Positions 12,760-25,800 of a stretch of DNA of 64,000 nt are shown here, in pieces. The notes beneath the pieces were generated by a model that was given only the letters and a program-made list of their open reading frames with translations, made no database searches and had not been told where the DNA came from. Within the stretch, counting starts at the first letter, position 1, and each line of letters opens with the position of its first letter. The position numbers were made by a program, and so were the translations under genes. Source of the DNA: Mangifera indica (taxonomy: Eukaryota > Streptophyta > Magnoliopsida > Sapindales > Anacardiaceae); NCBI RefSeq assembly GCF_011075055.1, contig NC_058145.1:14505894-14569893 (forward strand), written 5' to 3'.

Positions 12760-14399
12760 GCTGTAGTTCAATTTTGATGCAATATTTTTTATCTGTAAGA
12801 AAATTTTACTGAAGCTTTAATTCTTTTGTCCATATCCTCCCTTTTTCCCCACCTTTCTCTGCTGCTCCTCCCTCTCTATCTCTAAATTATTTTCTTTTCT
12901 CGTTCCAACTTACAATGTAATTGGGGCAAAGTGTAACAGTATTGTAAATTTCAGATGTAGATTTCTGTTTTCAGATGACTTGAACTCTTTTTAAGGCCAT
13001 CCCCTGCTTACAAAATATAATCCTTATTGAGTTTGTGTGTACTTCTTTTTCATTGGGATAGTTGTATGAAAACATTGGTTATTCTGGTTGAACCATTGAC
13101 AGTGAAAAAATATTTTTATTAGAATTCACACTTTCTGAAGTACATTGGCTGTTGGGCATGAATCTTGGCAGTAAATTCTTTTATCCTAAAAGAATTCTCA
13201 CTATGTTGAGCATCAGTCAATATTGAAAATTAATTAACAATACCTTCGTTGGAAGTTCTGGATTTTTGCCCAGAAGTTCTAAATGACATTCACATTTGAA
13301 AATTAGGCATACTATATTACCTTTTAATGAGTAATGTAAATAGAAACAAATGACTTGAATGCATCCATCAGGCAGAGAGCTTGCTAACTATTAATGCCCA
13401 TATTTAGTATTCTACTTTTGTTAGCTAAAAGGATTTTATTTTATCTCTTATTGTGTTACTCTGATAATGATTTATTTTCCTGATTATCACAGTTTTATCA
13501 TGTGTGGCATATCTTTTGTTTCATGATTGGTTCAGTACTTCTGCTACACGTCTTTAGTTGGGTTTTCACATTTACCCACTGCACAGCCCAAATTTAATTA
13601 TGTAAAAAAAATTATTCTCTTGTGGTGTAATGAGCACGCCTTGAACACTTGATATAACTCTCAAAAACTGTTTTATGGTTCTCATGTTTGGTTGGCAAGC
13701 AGCAGCATTAGACATTTTACAACATGTGTTGGCTCTGTTATGTTAGCCTTCATTTTATTACTCAATGAGAGAAAACCAGAAGGTTGAGGGGACCTTGTTC
13801 CAAAGATTCATTGGAAATTAGAATGTTTTTATATGAATTATATTACAATTACCAGAAATAAAAGTGGACCTGAAACTTAGATGTGATCTTCCACTCCATA
13901 TAACCCATGAAAAATAGAGATCATCAATTCAAAATGTGTTGAGAAAATTTCAGTTGCTTCATTTACTGGAACTGCAACTGTTGTATGTATCATTTTAAGG
14001 ATCGATGCGTTATTTGATATCATTGTTTTTCATAATTCAGAATATGGTCGACTAATCCCATCAGCCACCTCTCTTTTTAACTCTTTCTCTATTGTTTCCC
14101 TCTACTTATTTTAAATCTGCAACTCATACAAATTCTTCATTATCATTATCATCACCATCACCATGTCTGGTCCTTAACCAGTTTGAAGAATGCAGTCATT
14201 TTTGTTTACAGCGACAGCTCCATCCACCGCCTCCCCAAACCAAGCTTCAACGTCCTGGTTCGTGATGACAGTTATGGAAAGATGCTCAATTCAACCCCCT
14301 ACATGAGAATTGCCCACATTCCATTTCACGGAAACTAAGAATTAAGTTTAATTAGGTTGGTGGGCTCCGGAAGTTATCTATAAATACCGATTGGAGCCG
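12760..14399. other. Intergenic, 3' flank of the zinc-finger gene
   Basis: Presumed 3' UTR followed by AT-rich sequence. I see no long reading frame with codon structure, no RNA gene and no clear repeat boundary. Confidence 0.5.
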
Positions 14400-14803
14400 A
14401 AGGACTATTTCCCACGTAAAGCATGTTGTATCTGCAACTTTACACTTTTTAATTTTGAAAATCTCATTTATCTATCCATAAACGGTTAAAGTTAACGGAA
14501 CTTTAACTCCTAAAAAATTTATCTCATTTTTCCTCTTAAAAGTTTAAAAGCTAACATTTTCTCCTTCAAACCAAGTCATTAATGGTGCTGAAGAGAGTGA
14601 CGAGATTTTAAAACTAAACCCTAAAGGAGAAATGTGATTTTTTCAAACTTAATTTAGAGGGAAAAGGTTAATTTTTTAAATTTAGAGAGAAGAAAAAAAA
14701 TTATATTTAAATTTATTTTTAATATTAAATATAAAAAAAATTATCTTTAAAATTAACAGACTTAAACAACTATGGTTAGATAAATAAGATTTTCAAAATT
14801 AAC
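14400..14803. mobile_element. Diverged inverted-repeat element related to the Mutator-like pair
   Basis: The left arm from 14449 (TTAATTTTGAAAATCTCATT) is matched in inverse near 14770-14802 (TAAATAAGATTTTCAAAATTAA). The inner sequence keeps the block CTTAAAAGTTTAAAAGCTAAC, and another around 14620 (ACTAAACCCTAAAGGAG), that resemble the elements at 10189 and 38635. No clean target duplication was found and no transposase frame. Confidence 0.6.
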
Positions 14804-15400
14804 GAAAAAAATCTTAAGAAATCAGGCAAGGTGGGGGAGGTGAGGGAGAGGAGGGGGGTTGTGGGGAGCCGGTGGTGAAGCCATTTGGGCCGCGTAGTTG
14901 AAGCCTTGAAGAAGAAAACCTTGATCCAATCTTAGTGGCTGTCGGAGGAAGTGGGTATTTACTCAAAAAGTCAGAATATGTTGAATTTGAATGACCATTC
15001 ATCTTAATTCTCAGCCTTCCAATCCAATCAACTCATCAAAACATTCATTGCTCAAAGTTCTGCCAAAATATAATTATTTAGGCAGAATTAAAAATGTAAT
15101 TATTTACCCATTTTTCATAATTATTTGTGCACCCTTTGATTATACAGAATTATCAATAAGCCCTAAATGTTTCAAATATTGCAAGTTGGTCTCTATTTGC
15201 ATCAGCAAGAATGAGTGTCCCATCGTTGGGATTGGGTGCTCATTGATTCAAATCCTGAAATTTGACAAAATTGTTATATTTAACCTAATAAACAATAATT
15301 TTTTCTTAACATATAAATTTAACCACGTACGACATAATTGAAAGTAAAAATTTATCAGTCGTAATATAAGAAAAGTATAATATATCACAATATTAAATCT
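14804..15400. other. Intergenic DNA without recognised gene
   Basis: Contains a G-rich purine stretch (14825-14870) and AT-rich sequence. Short open frames here lack splice or homology support. Confidence 0.4.
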
Positions 15401-15720
15401 AAAATGAGATATATCTCCATAACAATTACTACAAAGGTCTTACATGCCACTACATATTGTCACTTGTGTTTTACGTGTCATCATGAGCTCTCATGTGTCA
15501 TTAGTTACCTTCACACATTGAACCACCATTGGCCTTACACGTACTCTTACATGTCATCAGTTGGCATTCACATTTTTTCATGTGTCACTATGCATAGTTA
15601 CTTGTCTTACACGTGCTTTGACGCACCACCACATACTTTTCATGCTTGACATGCATCTTGCATGCTCTTCACACACCTAACACACCCTCACGTTGTGTGG
15701 CTTATTTGTGCCTCAAACTA
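15400..15720. repeat. Degenerate ACATG/ACGTG-rich repeat, possible LTR remnant
   Basis: Short motifs such as ACATGTCA, ACGTGTCATCA, CATGTGTCA and TTACACGT recur every 15-40 bp across about 300 bp, more often than expected for this AT-rich DNA. It is followed (15720-16060) by sequence with several TTGAC boxes. The look is that of a decayed long terminal repeat, but no partner repeat is in the window. Confidence 0.4.
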
Positions 15721-16580
15721 GATTTGAGTCAACCTAATTATGTTTTGGTTGATTTGACCTAGTTGACCTTAACCAAAATTTCCTTAGGTTTATTTGACCA
15801 TAGAGTCAGATTTTTTAGTTGAAAAAACTCGATTGAAACTTATAAATTGAACTACCTTTAGTTTCAATATCTTTCAATACGAACAACTCTTTTCTTCCTA
15901 ATATGGTTATTTGTTAGCAGACTTGATTAGCAAGGATTGGAGATGAGCACATGGCTTATGCCAACGATGACTCAAGTGATATTACTGACTTGACTCGTTG
16001 CAAAGATTCAATAGAACAAGGAAAGGTCATCAATAGTGGCAATACAAGACCCAATTAAGTCAAAAAAATGGTGTTAAAAACATAAATTGAAATCATGAGA
16101 CAAATTTTGACTTTTAAATTACTATGTTAGGGATTGTTGAATTATGATACAAGAACAAAATAAATCTTTAAGATCATCTCACAAATTATATAATGTTAAA
16201 TTAAAATTTTTTAAGATTACGAGAATACTTTAGTCGTCATGTTTTTTGAATCAGTAGGGCTTTTGAATTTATTTTGGTGAACGCATAATTGGTTTCCTTT
16301 TTGTTAAATTATTTTGAATTGTAATTTTTAATGAGTAAAACTATCTTAATTATAGCATAAGAATCTCCCAAGGTTTAATATTTTTATAATAAAATTAAGT
16401 ATATTTATAATAAATATAATATATATATAATATATTTCCCTATAATTAAGTAAATTTAAATTTAAATTAACAATAAAAAAAACAATAATTCTAACGCAGT
16501 ATCACATAACAAATATAGTCTTTTGTAATTTTACTGTCTTACGTATCTGAAGTCAAAATAATTAAAGTCTAGAGACCCTC
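15721..16580. other. AT-rich intergenic DNA upstream of kinesin gene
   Basis: Mostly AT-rich, with a TA-repeat stretch around 16400-16435. No coding region supported. Confidence 0.5.
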
Positions 16581-16675
16581 GGGGACGTTTTGGTAATTGC
16601 ACTTTACCTTCTTGATTCCTCAGCTTTAAGAAATCCGAATCGTGGCAGTGGCTCCAAATTTGAAATTTTGAAATA

Positions 16676-16719
16676 CCAAACGGTCATCAAAATCAAATCT
16701 ACTCCATTCCAGCCGTTCA
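16676..16719 (+). promoter_or_regulatory. Two AACGG cores (possible MSA elements) upstream of the kinesin
   Basis: CCAAACGGTCA at 16676-16686 is one base from the plant mitosis-specific activator consensus. A second AACGG core lies on the minus strand at 16711-16719. Both are 160-205 bp upstream of the start codon. A telo-box AAACCCTAA also lies in the likely 5' UTR (16838-16846). Binding by three-repeat MYB (MYB3R) factors to drive G2/M expression is inferred. Confidence 0.45.
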
Positions 16720-16877
16720 TCCACTCTTCTATCCACCATCCGATCTACCCTCACTCTCATTTCCAATTTTCTGGCCAAACACCATTCCTTCATTTCTCTC
16801 CCCATTCCCAAAATCTTGCTGGAGTACTTACCTCTACAAAACCCTAAACTTCATTATCTCTGCAAGACTTAAACGAC

Positions 16878-19800
16878 ATGCCGTTTATATCGGAGACTGC
16901 GAGTGCAATAAAGAGTAGATTCGGTTTCCACAGCCGTTCTGCCTCCTCGGAAAATGTGCCATCGGTGCGGACATCTCCTGATCTTTCTCTCAAGTCGGCG
17001 GTGAGAGAGAATCCTTATGGCCAGTCGCAGGCTGCCACGACGACGGTTCCTAGTATGGCTAACTTGGATGACAATACCGCCACCAATACTGCTTCATCTC
17101 AGATCTTTGAGGTTAATGAAGATCCTTCGTTCTGGAAAGACCACAACGTTCAGGTAAATTTTGCTCGTTTTTAGTGAAATTATGTGATTTATTTATGAAG
17201 CGAACAACCGTCTAGTATACACAATTTATTTTAATTTTTTTTGGCTTCTCTATATATTCGCGATTAATTTTAGGTAATTATAAGGATTCGTCCTCTCAAT
17301 AGCTCTGAATTATCAGTGCAAGGGCACAGCAAGTGTATTAGGCAAGAGAGTTATCAGACAATCACTTGGACAGGGCATCCGGAGTCTCGTTTCACTTTTG
17401 ACCTTGTTGCTGATGAGAATGTCAGCCAGGTACCCCCTTTTTATTGCTGGATTATGTTGCTGTTGAGTTCTCTTGTATGGTGTTTCTTATTGAAGTAATG
17501 TCACAGGAGAAGTTGTTCAAAGTGGCTGGCTTGCCCATGGTGGAGAATTGCGTGGCAGGTTACAACAGTTGCATGTTTGCTTACGGCCAAGTGAGTTTCG
17601 TATAATTGTGTTACTTGATTGAACGACATGGTCGGTTTTAAGGTGCCAAGTTATTTAATTTAATTTCGTACTGTGCTTACAGACTGGTAGTGGGAAGACT
17701 CACACCATGCTTGGGGATATTGAGGGAGGCACCCAAAGACATAGTGTCAATTGTGGGATGACACCTAGAGTTTTCGAACACTTATTCTCAAGAATACAGA
17801 AGGTATTACGTCAGCCAACGGAATGAATTTCTATGTTGCTGATAAAGAAAAGTTTAAAGAAACGTTAGTAATGAACGTGCATTTCATGAAACTAAGGATT
17901 ATTAAAGACTGAAATAGAAATGAATATCTTTTTTGTTAATAATGGGCACAATTAGGGAGTTAGATTTTGTACCAAAATTATGTGAGTGGAATAATGGCTA
18001 ATTTGTTTAACATAATTCATTTTCCTAGAAATGAATTTCTATTTTTAGAGTCACCATCTTTTATACATCAAAGTTAAATCCTCCATTCATTTATCATTAA
18101 CAGTTTTATTCAAGAATCATGTGGCAATTTCCAATTCACTTATTTGTCTTGCAGGAAGTAATTGCCCGCAAAGATGAGAGATTAAGGTTTATTTGTAAAT
18201 GCTCTTTTTTGGAAATATATAATGAACAGATTCTTGATCTTTTGGACCCATCTTCCAGTAATCTACAGGTATGCATCACTTAGATTCCAAGTTGAAAGTT
18301 TCCATCCATGCGTCTCCAATTTATGAATTATTATGGCATAATCTATATCTTCTATGGTGAATTTCTTTCAATAATTTATCCATGTTGATGAAATAGTTAA
18401 ATGTTAGGGATGTTGGAAGATATTCTCAATTAAATGTCTTATATGCTGTGAAATATGTTTTTTTAATTTGTTGTTTATTAAGTAAGATTATTTGAATTGG
18501 ACGTTGCAGATACGAGAAGACATTAAGAAAGGAGTTCATGTTGAGAATTTGAAGGAGATAGAAGTTACAACTGCTAGGGAGGTGATTCAGCAACTAATTC
18601 AAGTAATTATCCTTAACTATCTGGTCTTTGAATTTAGTGTGCAGTTGTAGATTGTATGACTCTATAGTACTCTTAGCAGTATATGTATTTGGTGAATATT
18701 ATAGTTTTGCTTTGAGTAAGTCCATTGTTGCCGTTCCAGTCCTTTGTTATAGTTGTGCTTTGAGTAGTTGATCTATCTGTTCAATGTTTTTTTGACATGG
18801 GAGCATATATAAAGGATCTATAAAAGAAACAGTTTTCCAAACTTCGGGAATATATTTGCAGGGATATGCAGCGCAGTAGCACATTATTCTGGAAGTTTTC
18901 CAAAGTGAAGCCTTCAATTATTTTTTAAGCTATAATCATTTGATTGTGCCTTTTAGGCCTTAGTTCCTTGTTTTTTCCCTTCCTATTTATATGTTTTGTT
19001 CCTTGTGTTTGTATGACAGAAATATGACCATTTCTTTTCTCAACAATGTGCGTATAGGAAAACAAGAATTATGTGGACATTTATTATTTTTGTGTTAATG
19101 CAAGTTTTGTATAAAGATGGTCAATTATAACTCAATCTTGTCACAGGGTGCCGCAAATAGAAAAGTTGCTGCCACAAATATGAACCGTGCCAGTAGTCGT
19201 TCTCATAGTGTTTTTACATGTGTAATTGAAAGTAAGGTGTGTAACTGTTTGTTAAGTTATTTTCTCCTGTTTCAGTATTTAATTTTTGAACCCCCAATTT
19301 TGTTTAGACATTTTTGCTTGAATTTAGATTAATCTGAATTTCTATGTTTAATTGAGTGTTCATTAATAGTGGGAATCGCAAGGTGTGACTCACCATCGGT
19401 TTGCTCGGCTTAATCTTGTTGATTTAGCAGGCTCTGAAAGGTATAATGATAGAAAAAGAATTTCGAATTGCTAAAGAATCTAAGAGCATTGTTCGTATTA
19501 ATTTGTGTTGTGTTTTTGATGGATAACAGGCAAAAAAGTTCTGGTGCCGAAGGAGAACGTCTTAAGGAAGCAACCAATATCAACAAGTCTCTTTCGACAT
19601 TGGGGTGTGCTGTCCTTACTTTTAAAACCTTTTTTGTCTTGTTAATGAATGAAACATACAACTATTTTGGTGACTTTAATATTCTTTATTGAATATTGGC
19701 AGACTGGTGATTATGAACCTTGTAAATGTCTCCAATGGGAAGTCCCTCCATGTTCCTTACCGTGATTCAAAGCTTACATTTTTGCTTCAGGTAGACTGTC

Positions 19801-22800
19801 ATTGCAGATTAAAAATAATCTATGAAGCAAATTCTAATACTTTGTAGATGAATTTTACAATAGATGATGCAAATGAGCAAAACTAAGGCATAATGATATT
19901 TAATCTGATGTATGATTCTTCTTTCTAAAATTTCATGCTTTGTAAAATCTTCTTCAATTCTAAGGGTAAATGACTTTTGTAATTTTCGTAGAACCACGTT
20001 TTTTTATCTGCATTTTTGGGATTTAAGATGTCCAATGTTCTATTATAAGGTTTTGAGGAGAGAACCTAAAGATTTGCTGTTTATTTTAAATGGTTTAAGA
20101 TAATTTAGCTAATTAGATATTTGGAAGTTTGTAGTATTTTGTGATAATCTATGCTTTCTAGAAAATAAATGTGCAGTATGCAAATAAATTTCAAATTTTG
20201 TTTACTAAGGATTTGTGTGTAATATCCTGTATGATCAGAAGATCTACAATGGCAAAACAAATTATTTAATTGTCTTTATCTCTTTTGTTTGGTTTTCAGG
20301 ATTCACTTGGAGGGAATTCAAAAACAACGATAATTGCAAATATCAGTCCATCCAGTTGGTCAGTCAATGCTATATTTATTGTATCCTGCTTGAAGTTTTA
20401 ATTGTACATCCATGCCCATAAAACTGTTCTAAAAGTTTGAAGTATCTTCTGCTTTTGAACATTTTTACTTGAAATTAGTTCATATTTTGAATTTATTCAC
20501 AAGCTGGATTACTTGTTTAAATGCTGATACATGACAAATTTCAACTGCAGTTGTTCACTGGAGACACTTAGCACTTTGAAGTTCGCACAACGTGCCAAGT
20601 TTATTAAGAATAATGTATGTGAGCTTGACTTTTCAGTTTTCTTATTACTTTTTTGGTGTAAATCAATAATTGTAGAAAGCTATGACATTCAAGATTTTAT
20701 GTACACAGAAGCATTTTTGTTATGTGGCTCATCAAATTAAAATATTCATTATTGTTGTTGGTTCTTTTCTGTTTTTTGGATGAATAGGTTAAGTTGTTAC
20801 AGGACATTTAGCTGGGGTTTTATCTAATACTTTTAGCCTTTTTTTTTAGCCTGCTCATGAAGAGTTACTTTTAATTTTCTGCAGGCAATTGTAAATGAGG
20901 ATGCTTCAGGTGATGTTATTTCTATGAGATTGCAGATTCAACAGCTTAAGGTATTGTGCTTAATTTTTTTTTCTTTACATTGGTTGATTATATTCTGGAA
21001 ATGGACTGAATTGGTTAATATTATTTTAGACTTTATGTAGTGGTTTCTTTGATTTGATATCTGTCTTATAAGGTAAGTTTTTTTTAAAGTCTAATTGACA
21101 TTATATAACTTATGGGAAATTTTGGACAAGAATCATATCTTTTTCTCAAGAATTTACTTATTGCTCGTTTGATCAGCCGCCATTCAAAATTATTCATCAA
21201 ATGTGTGAGCTAAAAATTTTCTGAGTTATATAATTTTTTTTTTTTTTGGCTAAACTATTGAGTTATGATAATTAATATATTCCCAGATGAAATCACTTTT
21301 CACTTGTAGGAACAGTAGAACAAATAGATTGCTTGATCTGATCCTTAAGAAAGAAATTATCAGCATTATGAAATTTAATATGTTCTCTGCAGTTTAAATT
21401 TTTTGTTGTAATTTGCTTTTCATTTGCTCTTACATACTTCAATTGTAATTTTTTTAGAAAGAAGTATCTCGTTTACGGGGCCTAGTAAATGGAGGAGCTG
21501 AAAGTCTGGTTGATGATACTTTGACCATAAGCTTTCCAGGCTCCCCGGTATCCTTTAACTGGGAAGGGCTTCATGGATCCTTTAGTCCACTTACATCCGA
21601 TAAAAGGCTGTCTCAGGTTAGTTCTGTAATTTTTTGAATATAAGAAATCATTTCTTTTGTACTTTTTGTTTTTAATAAAATTACGTGTACTAATAATAAA
21701 TATTAATTTGTGCACTAACAATGTCATATTACTATATGATTAAATGATTTTAAATTGGTAATAAAGTAATTCTCAATTAAATAATTACATGACACATTAT
21801 CATAAGTACACAAATTAATACTTATCGTCAATATACATAGTTTTACTCTTTTGCTTATCAGTTTGTCTCATCGGTGTTTTTTGTTTCTATTTTTCAGAAG
21901 AAAGACTATGAGCTTGCACTTGTAGGGGCTTTCAAGAGGGAAAAAGAGAAAGACAAAGCTTTACAGGCTTTGGCTGCAGAAAATGAGGCAGCCATGAGAT
22001 TGGTACGTCCAACTCCCATCTTTTTAAGTAAATTAGAACTGCCAAAAAGAAAAACTGCACAGATCAGTTAGGCATATATTTAACTGGATGTATATGATCA
22101 GGTGTGGCTAGAAATACACGTGGTCAAATAGTTTGAGGAAAACAATATATATTTAAATATTAGTCTATTATACATTGTGAAGATACCATGATACAAAACT
22201 TACAGAAAAAATCTCTTTTATTTCTCTTGATTGAATCAGGCCAAACAAAGAGCAGATGAGATACAGGGCCTGAAAATGAGGTTACGGTTCCGGGAAGCAG
22301 GAATCAAGAGATTAGAAGCTGTTACTTCAGGAAAGATATCTGCTGAGACACACTTATTGAAAGAAAAAGAGGAATACTTGAAGGAAATTGAGGTTCTTAA
22401 AACTCAGGTTGACCGTAACCAAGAAGTAACGAGATTTGCTATGGAGAACCTCCAGCTTAAAGAGGAAATTAGAAGGCATGTTTTTTTCAAATAGCTCTCT
22501 TTCACTTTGATCCTAAACAATCATTTTATCTTTTCATTTAACTTGTTTTTGTCACAGAAATCGTAAATAGAACTAAGTTATCCAGATTCTATATAAATTA
22601 TCAATTTTTATATGAAACCGGGATAGCTACCTTTCAGAAAATTCTAACGAGAGCGAAAATGCTTACTTATATGTTATTCTTCTGAGGGTGGGAGAAAAGA
22701 TAAAATGAAAGTTGATTATTAATTTAATCAAAAGTCAAGTTTGAAACTCATGCTCATGGAATTAACCTCTTTTGGAGGTTAACTACTCAATCTCAAAAAA

Positions 22801-25800
22801 GTTAGTGACTCATAGTTATGATTTAAAAAAAGTTGGAATTAAAATTAGTTGTGAGGATAAGATGCTTTTAGTAATACAGTCAACAGTGAGGTGACTTCCA
22901 TTTAATTTTCAGTTAAATAAAAAAATTAGCTTCATATATTCTTTTACTGGGGTGTTTATGAGCATTAAGATATATATATATTTTTTGTTTGGGATTTCTT
23001 GTTGGAAGATACAGTTTATTAAAATTAGTAGAATTCATCTTATATTTACATTGTTATCTATACTTTATGGGGTCCTCAGATTGAAGTCTTTTTACGAGGA
23101 AGGTGAAAAGGAGATGATGACTCAACAGATCTCAGATTTACAGAATAAGGTGCCAAAATTATTTTCTTTAACTTTTGAACATTGTCAAATTATGTTAATT
23201 AGGAATTTACATGTGTCTGTTGATCAAATATGCAGCTGCTAGAAGCACTAGATTGGAAACTTATGCATGAATCAGATTCTTCTATAGTTAAGGTACATTC
23301 CTAGCTTTGTTTTGATTTTCATATTGAGCAAATTTAATGTCCCTTTTTCATAAACTTTATTTCTATTTGTCTATTTTCTCTAGAAAGGAAATTCAGATGT
23401 GGTGACAGAAGTTTTTGTTGAGGATGATTTATTGATTTCTGGCCAGGTAAACATCAGACAAGTTTTCCCAGTATCACTAGCTTCCTTTATGAATTTGCAT
23501 TTTTGTGAATTTAAGAAATGTATGGAGCTTAAATTGACAGAAATATTTAACTTAAATTTTAACTCTAAAGGCTACTTTGCTGCAGATTGGTTCTTAAGTG
23601 TTATGTAACATTCCAAGCCAAACTCTCTCCCTGCAATTCATAATTTAAATTTAATTCGTTGTTTCATGCAAATTTTTAAATTTGTTACACCCACTTCTTT
23701 AAAAAAAAAAATCGCAACATCATTGTTCACCTGTAAATTCATGACATCTATGTACTACCTTTGCTGTGACTTCCAAGTTGTCAACCATTCTTTCCTCTGT
23801 AGCACAGTAATATACTTGTATTCTACCATTTTATAGTATCTTTAACTTCTTTAGAATGTGTAGTAAATAAGTAATCAACGACTGCTAGAATTTACTACTA
23901 TGATTATGCCTGCTTGAATTGTTTTAGGCTGAAAGAATATAAATTCCCTAGATTTTAACAGTCTTTCCTATGTTGCACAATAATATACTTGAATTCAACC
24001 ATTTTATAGTATCTAGTAAATAAGTAATCAATGACACAGCTAGTATTTACAACTAGGATTATGCCTGCTTGAATTATTTTAGGCTAAAAGATTATAAATT
24101 CCCTAGATATTAACATTTTTGTAAGAGCCAAGCCAAATAGTAAACTAATTTACTGTTTATCTACTTAATATTCCACTGATATTTGTGTGGGAATAATAGT
24201 TCCTTGTACTAAATAGTTCCTCAATTTATATGGGTGAATATAATATTCTTTATAATTACAGGAACCAGTAATACCATGTCGTTCTTCAATAAATGAGGAA
24301 AATAAATTCTTGCGTGTGCAGGTAAATAATGCACTTATATGAAGATTTTAGTGTTGAAATTTGATTTCGCCTAAAACAGATAGTTTTTATATATCACATT
24401 AATCAAATGGAGATTATTTTTTTACAGGCTATTCAAAATCAAACGGAAATGGAAACACTCCAAAAACAGTTAGAGTTCTGTCTGAAGGAGAACAAGAAAT
24501 TGGAAAGGTAATTGTTTTATCCTTGTTAGTCTTGTAGTTTAAATTGTTTAACTTTTTAGAAGTTCATTTGCATATCTTAATTCTTGGTAATTGATTTTAG
24601 CAAATGCTATGTTATTGATATCTTTTTCCCTTAAAAAGATGATTCTTTATTGATACATAGCTTCTTTATTGCCTAAGATTGTGATTTGATTTTACTACTT
24701 GATTTTGTTGTGTTAATATCAATTTTATTTTGTCAGCAATGTGAGAGAATTGGTTCAAAAACTTGAAGAGAAATCTTCTAGAGCAATAAATGAAGAAACA
24801 CAGCAAATTGGGCTTTCCACTCTGCCAACTAATCTGTCCACCATTGATATTAATGACCAAATGGAGCTGAAAACCATGGTTGATGCCATTGCTACTGCAA
24901 GTCAAAGGGAAGCGGAAGCTCATCAGACAGCAATTGTGTTGTCAAAACAGAATAGTGAGCTACAATCAAAGCTTGAGATCCTGAATGAAGAGAAAAATGA
25001 AGTCAATAAATTAAATGATGATCTAAGATTGAAGCTTAAGGTCTTAATTGAGGAAAAGAGCAAACTCATTGAATTGTATGAACGTGCAGCTGCTGAAAGT
25101 AACTCTATAACTCAAAATACAGTTGAGATTGCTCAATGCGGCACTGAAGAACAAAATAGTGATTACGTAGATGAACTTGCTCAAGAAAAAGGGGCTGAGA
25201 TGAAGAAAGTGATTGAGAATCTAGAGCATCAACTTTTGGAAATGCATGAAGAAAACGATAAATTATTGGGTATGTATGAAAAGGCTATGCAAGAGAGAGA
25301 TGAACTCAGAAGAACAATTGCTCTTAATGAACAAAACACTGCTGGAGGTACAGGAGAGTTTGGTTGCTCAGAAAACCCTGTTGAAGTCAGAGGGGAGCAT
25401 ATTGCATCAGATGGACTTGGTCTCCCTGTTTCGAAGGGCCAGGATTGTGGAGAAAATCCAACAACGTCTGGACAAGTGATTTCAAAACTGGATATGATTG
25501 ATGTGGAAGTTACCTTCACTGACATGGAAATAGAGCCATCGTTCCCTCCTAAGGAGGTCTCAGAAGATATAAATTTGGTCAGAGAGAATCTGGGAAAAGC
25601 ACAAGAAAAGCTTTTGGATTCTTCCAATACAGTTACTCTATTTGGTTCCGTTGAGAAGGCATTTGCTGAGGTTGATGAACTTTCAAGAGAAATTAAAGCA
25701 ACAGAAGAGAGTATCCAGGTCAAGCAACAACATCTTGGTTCTCTGAAATTTGTTTTCAATGAAATGCAAGAAAGAAAAACTCTTCTGGATAAAAAGTTGT

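Noticed and set aside
14991..15341. 116-codon open frame in the spacer before the kinesin
   Set aside because: AT-rich, low-complexity translation with no recognised domain and no supported splice structure.
25229..25759. 176-codon open frame on the minus strand inside the kinesin tail
   Set aside because: It is antisense to a large, well-supported coding exon. Coiled-coil codon use leaves long open antisense frames; no splice or domain support.
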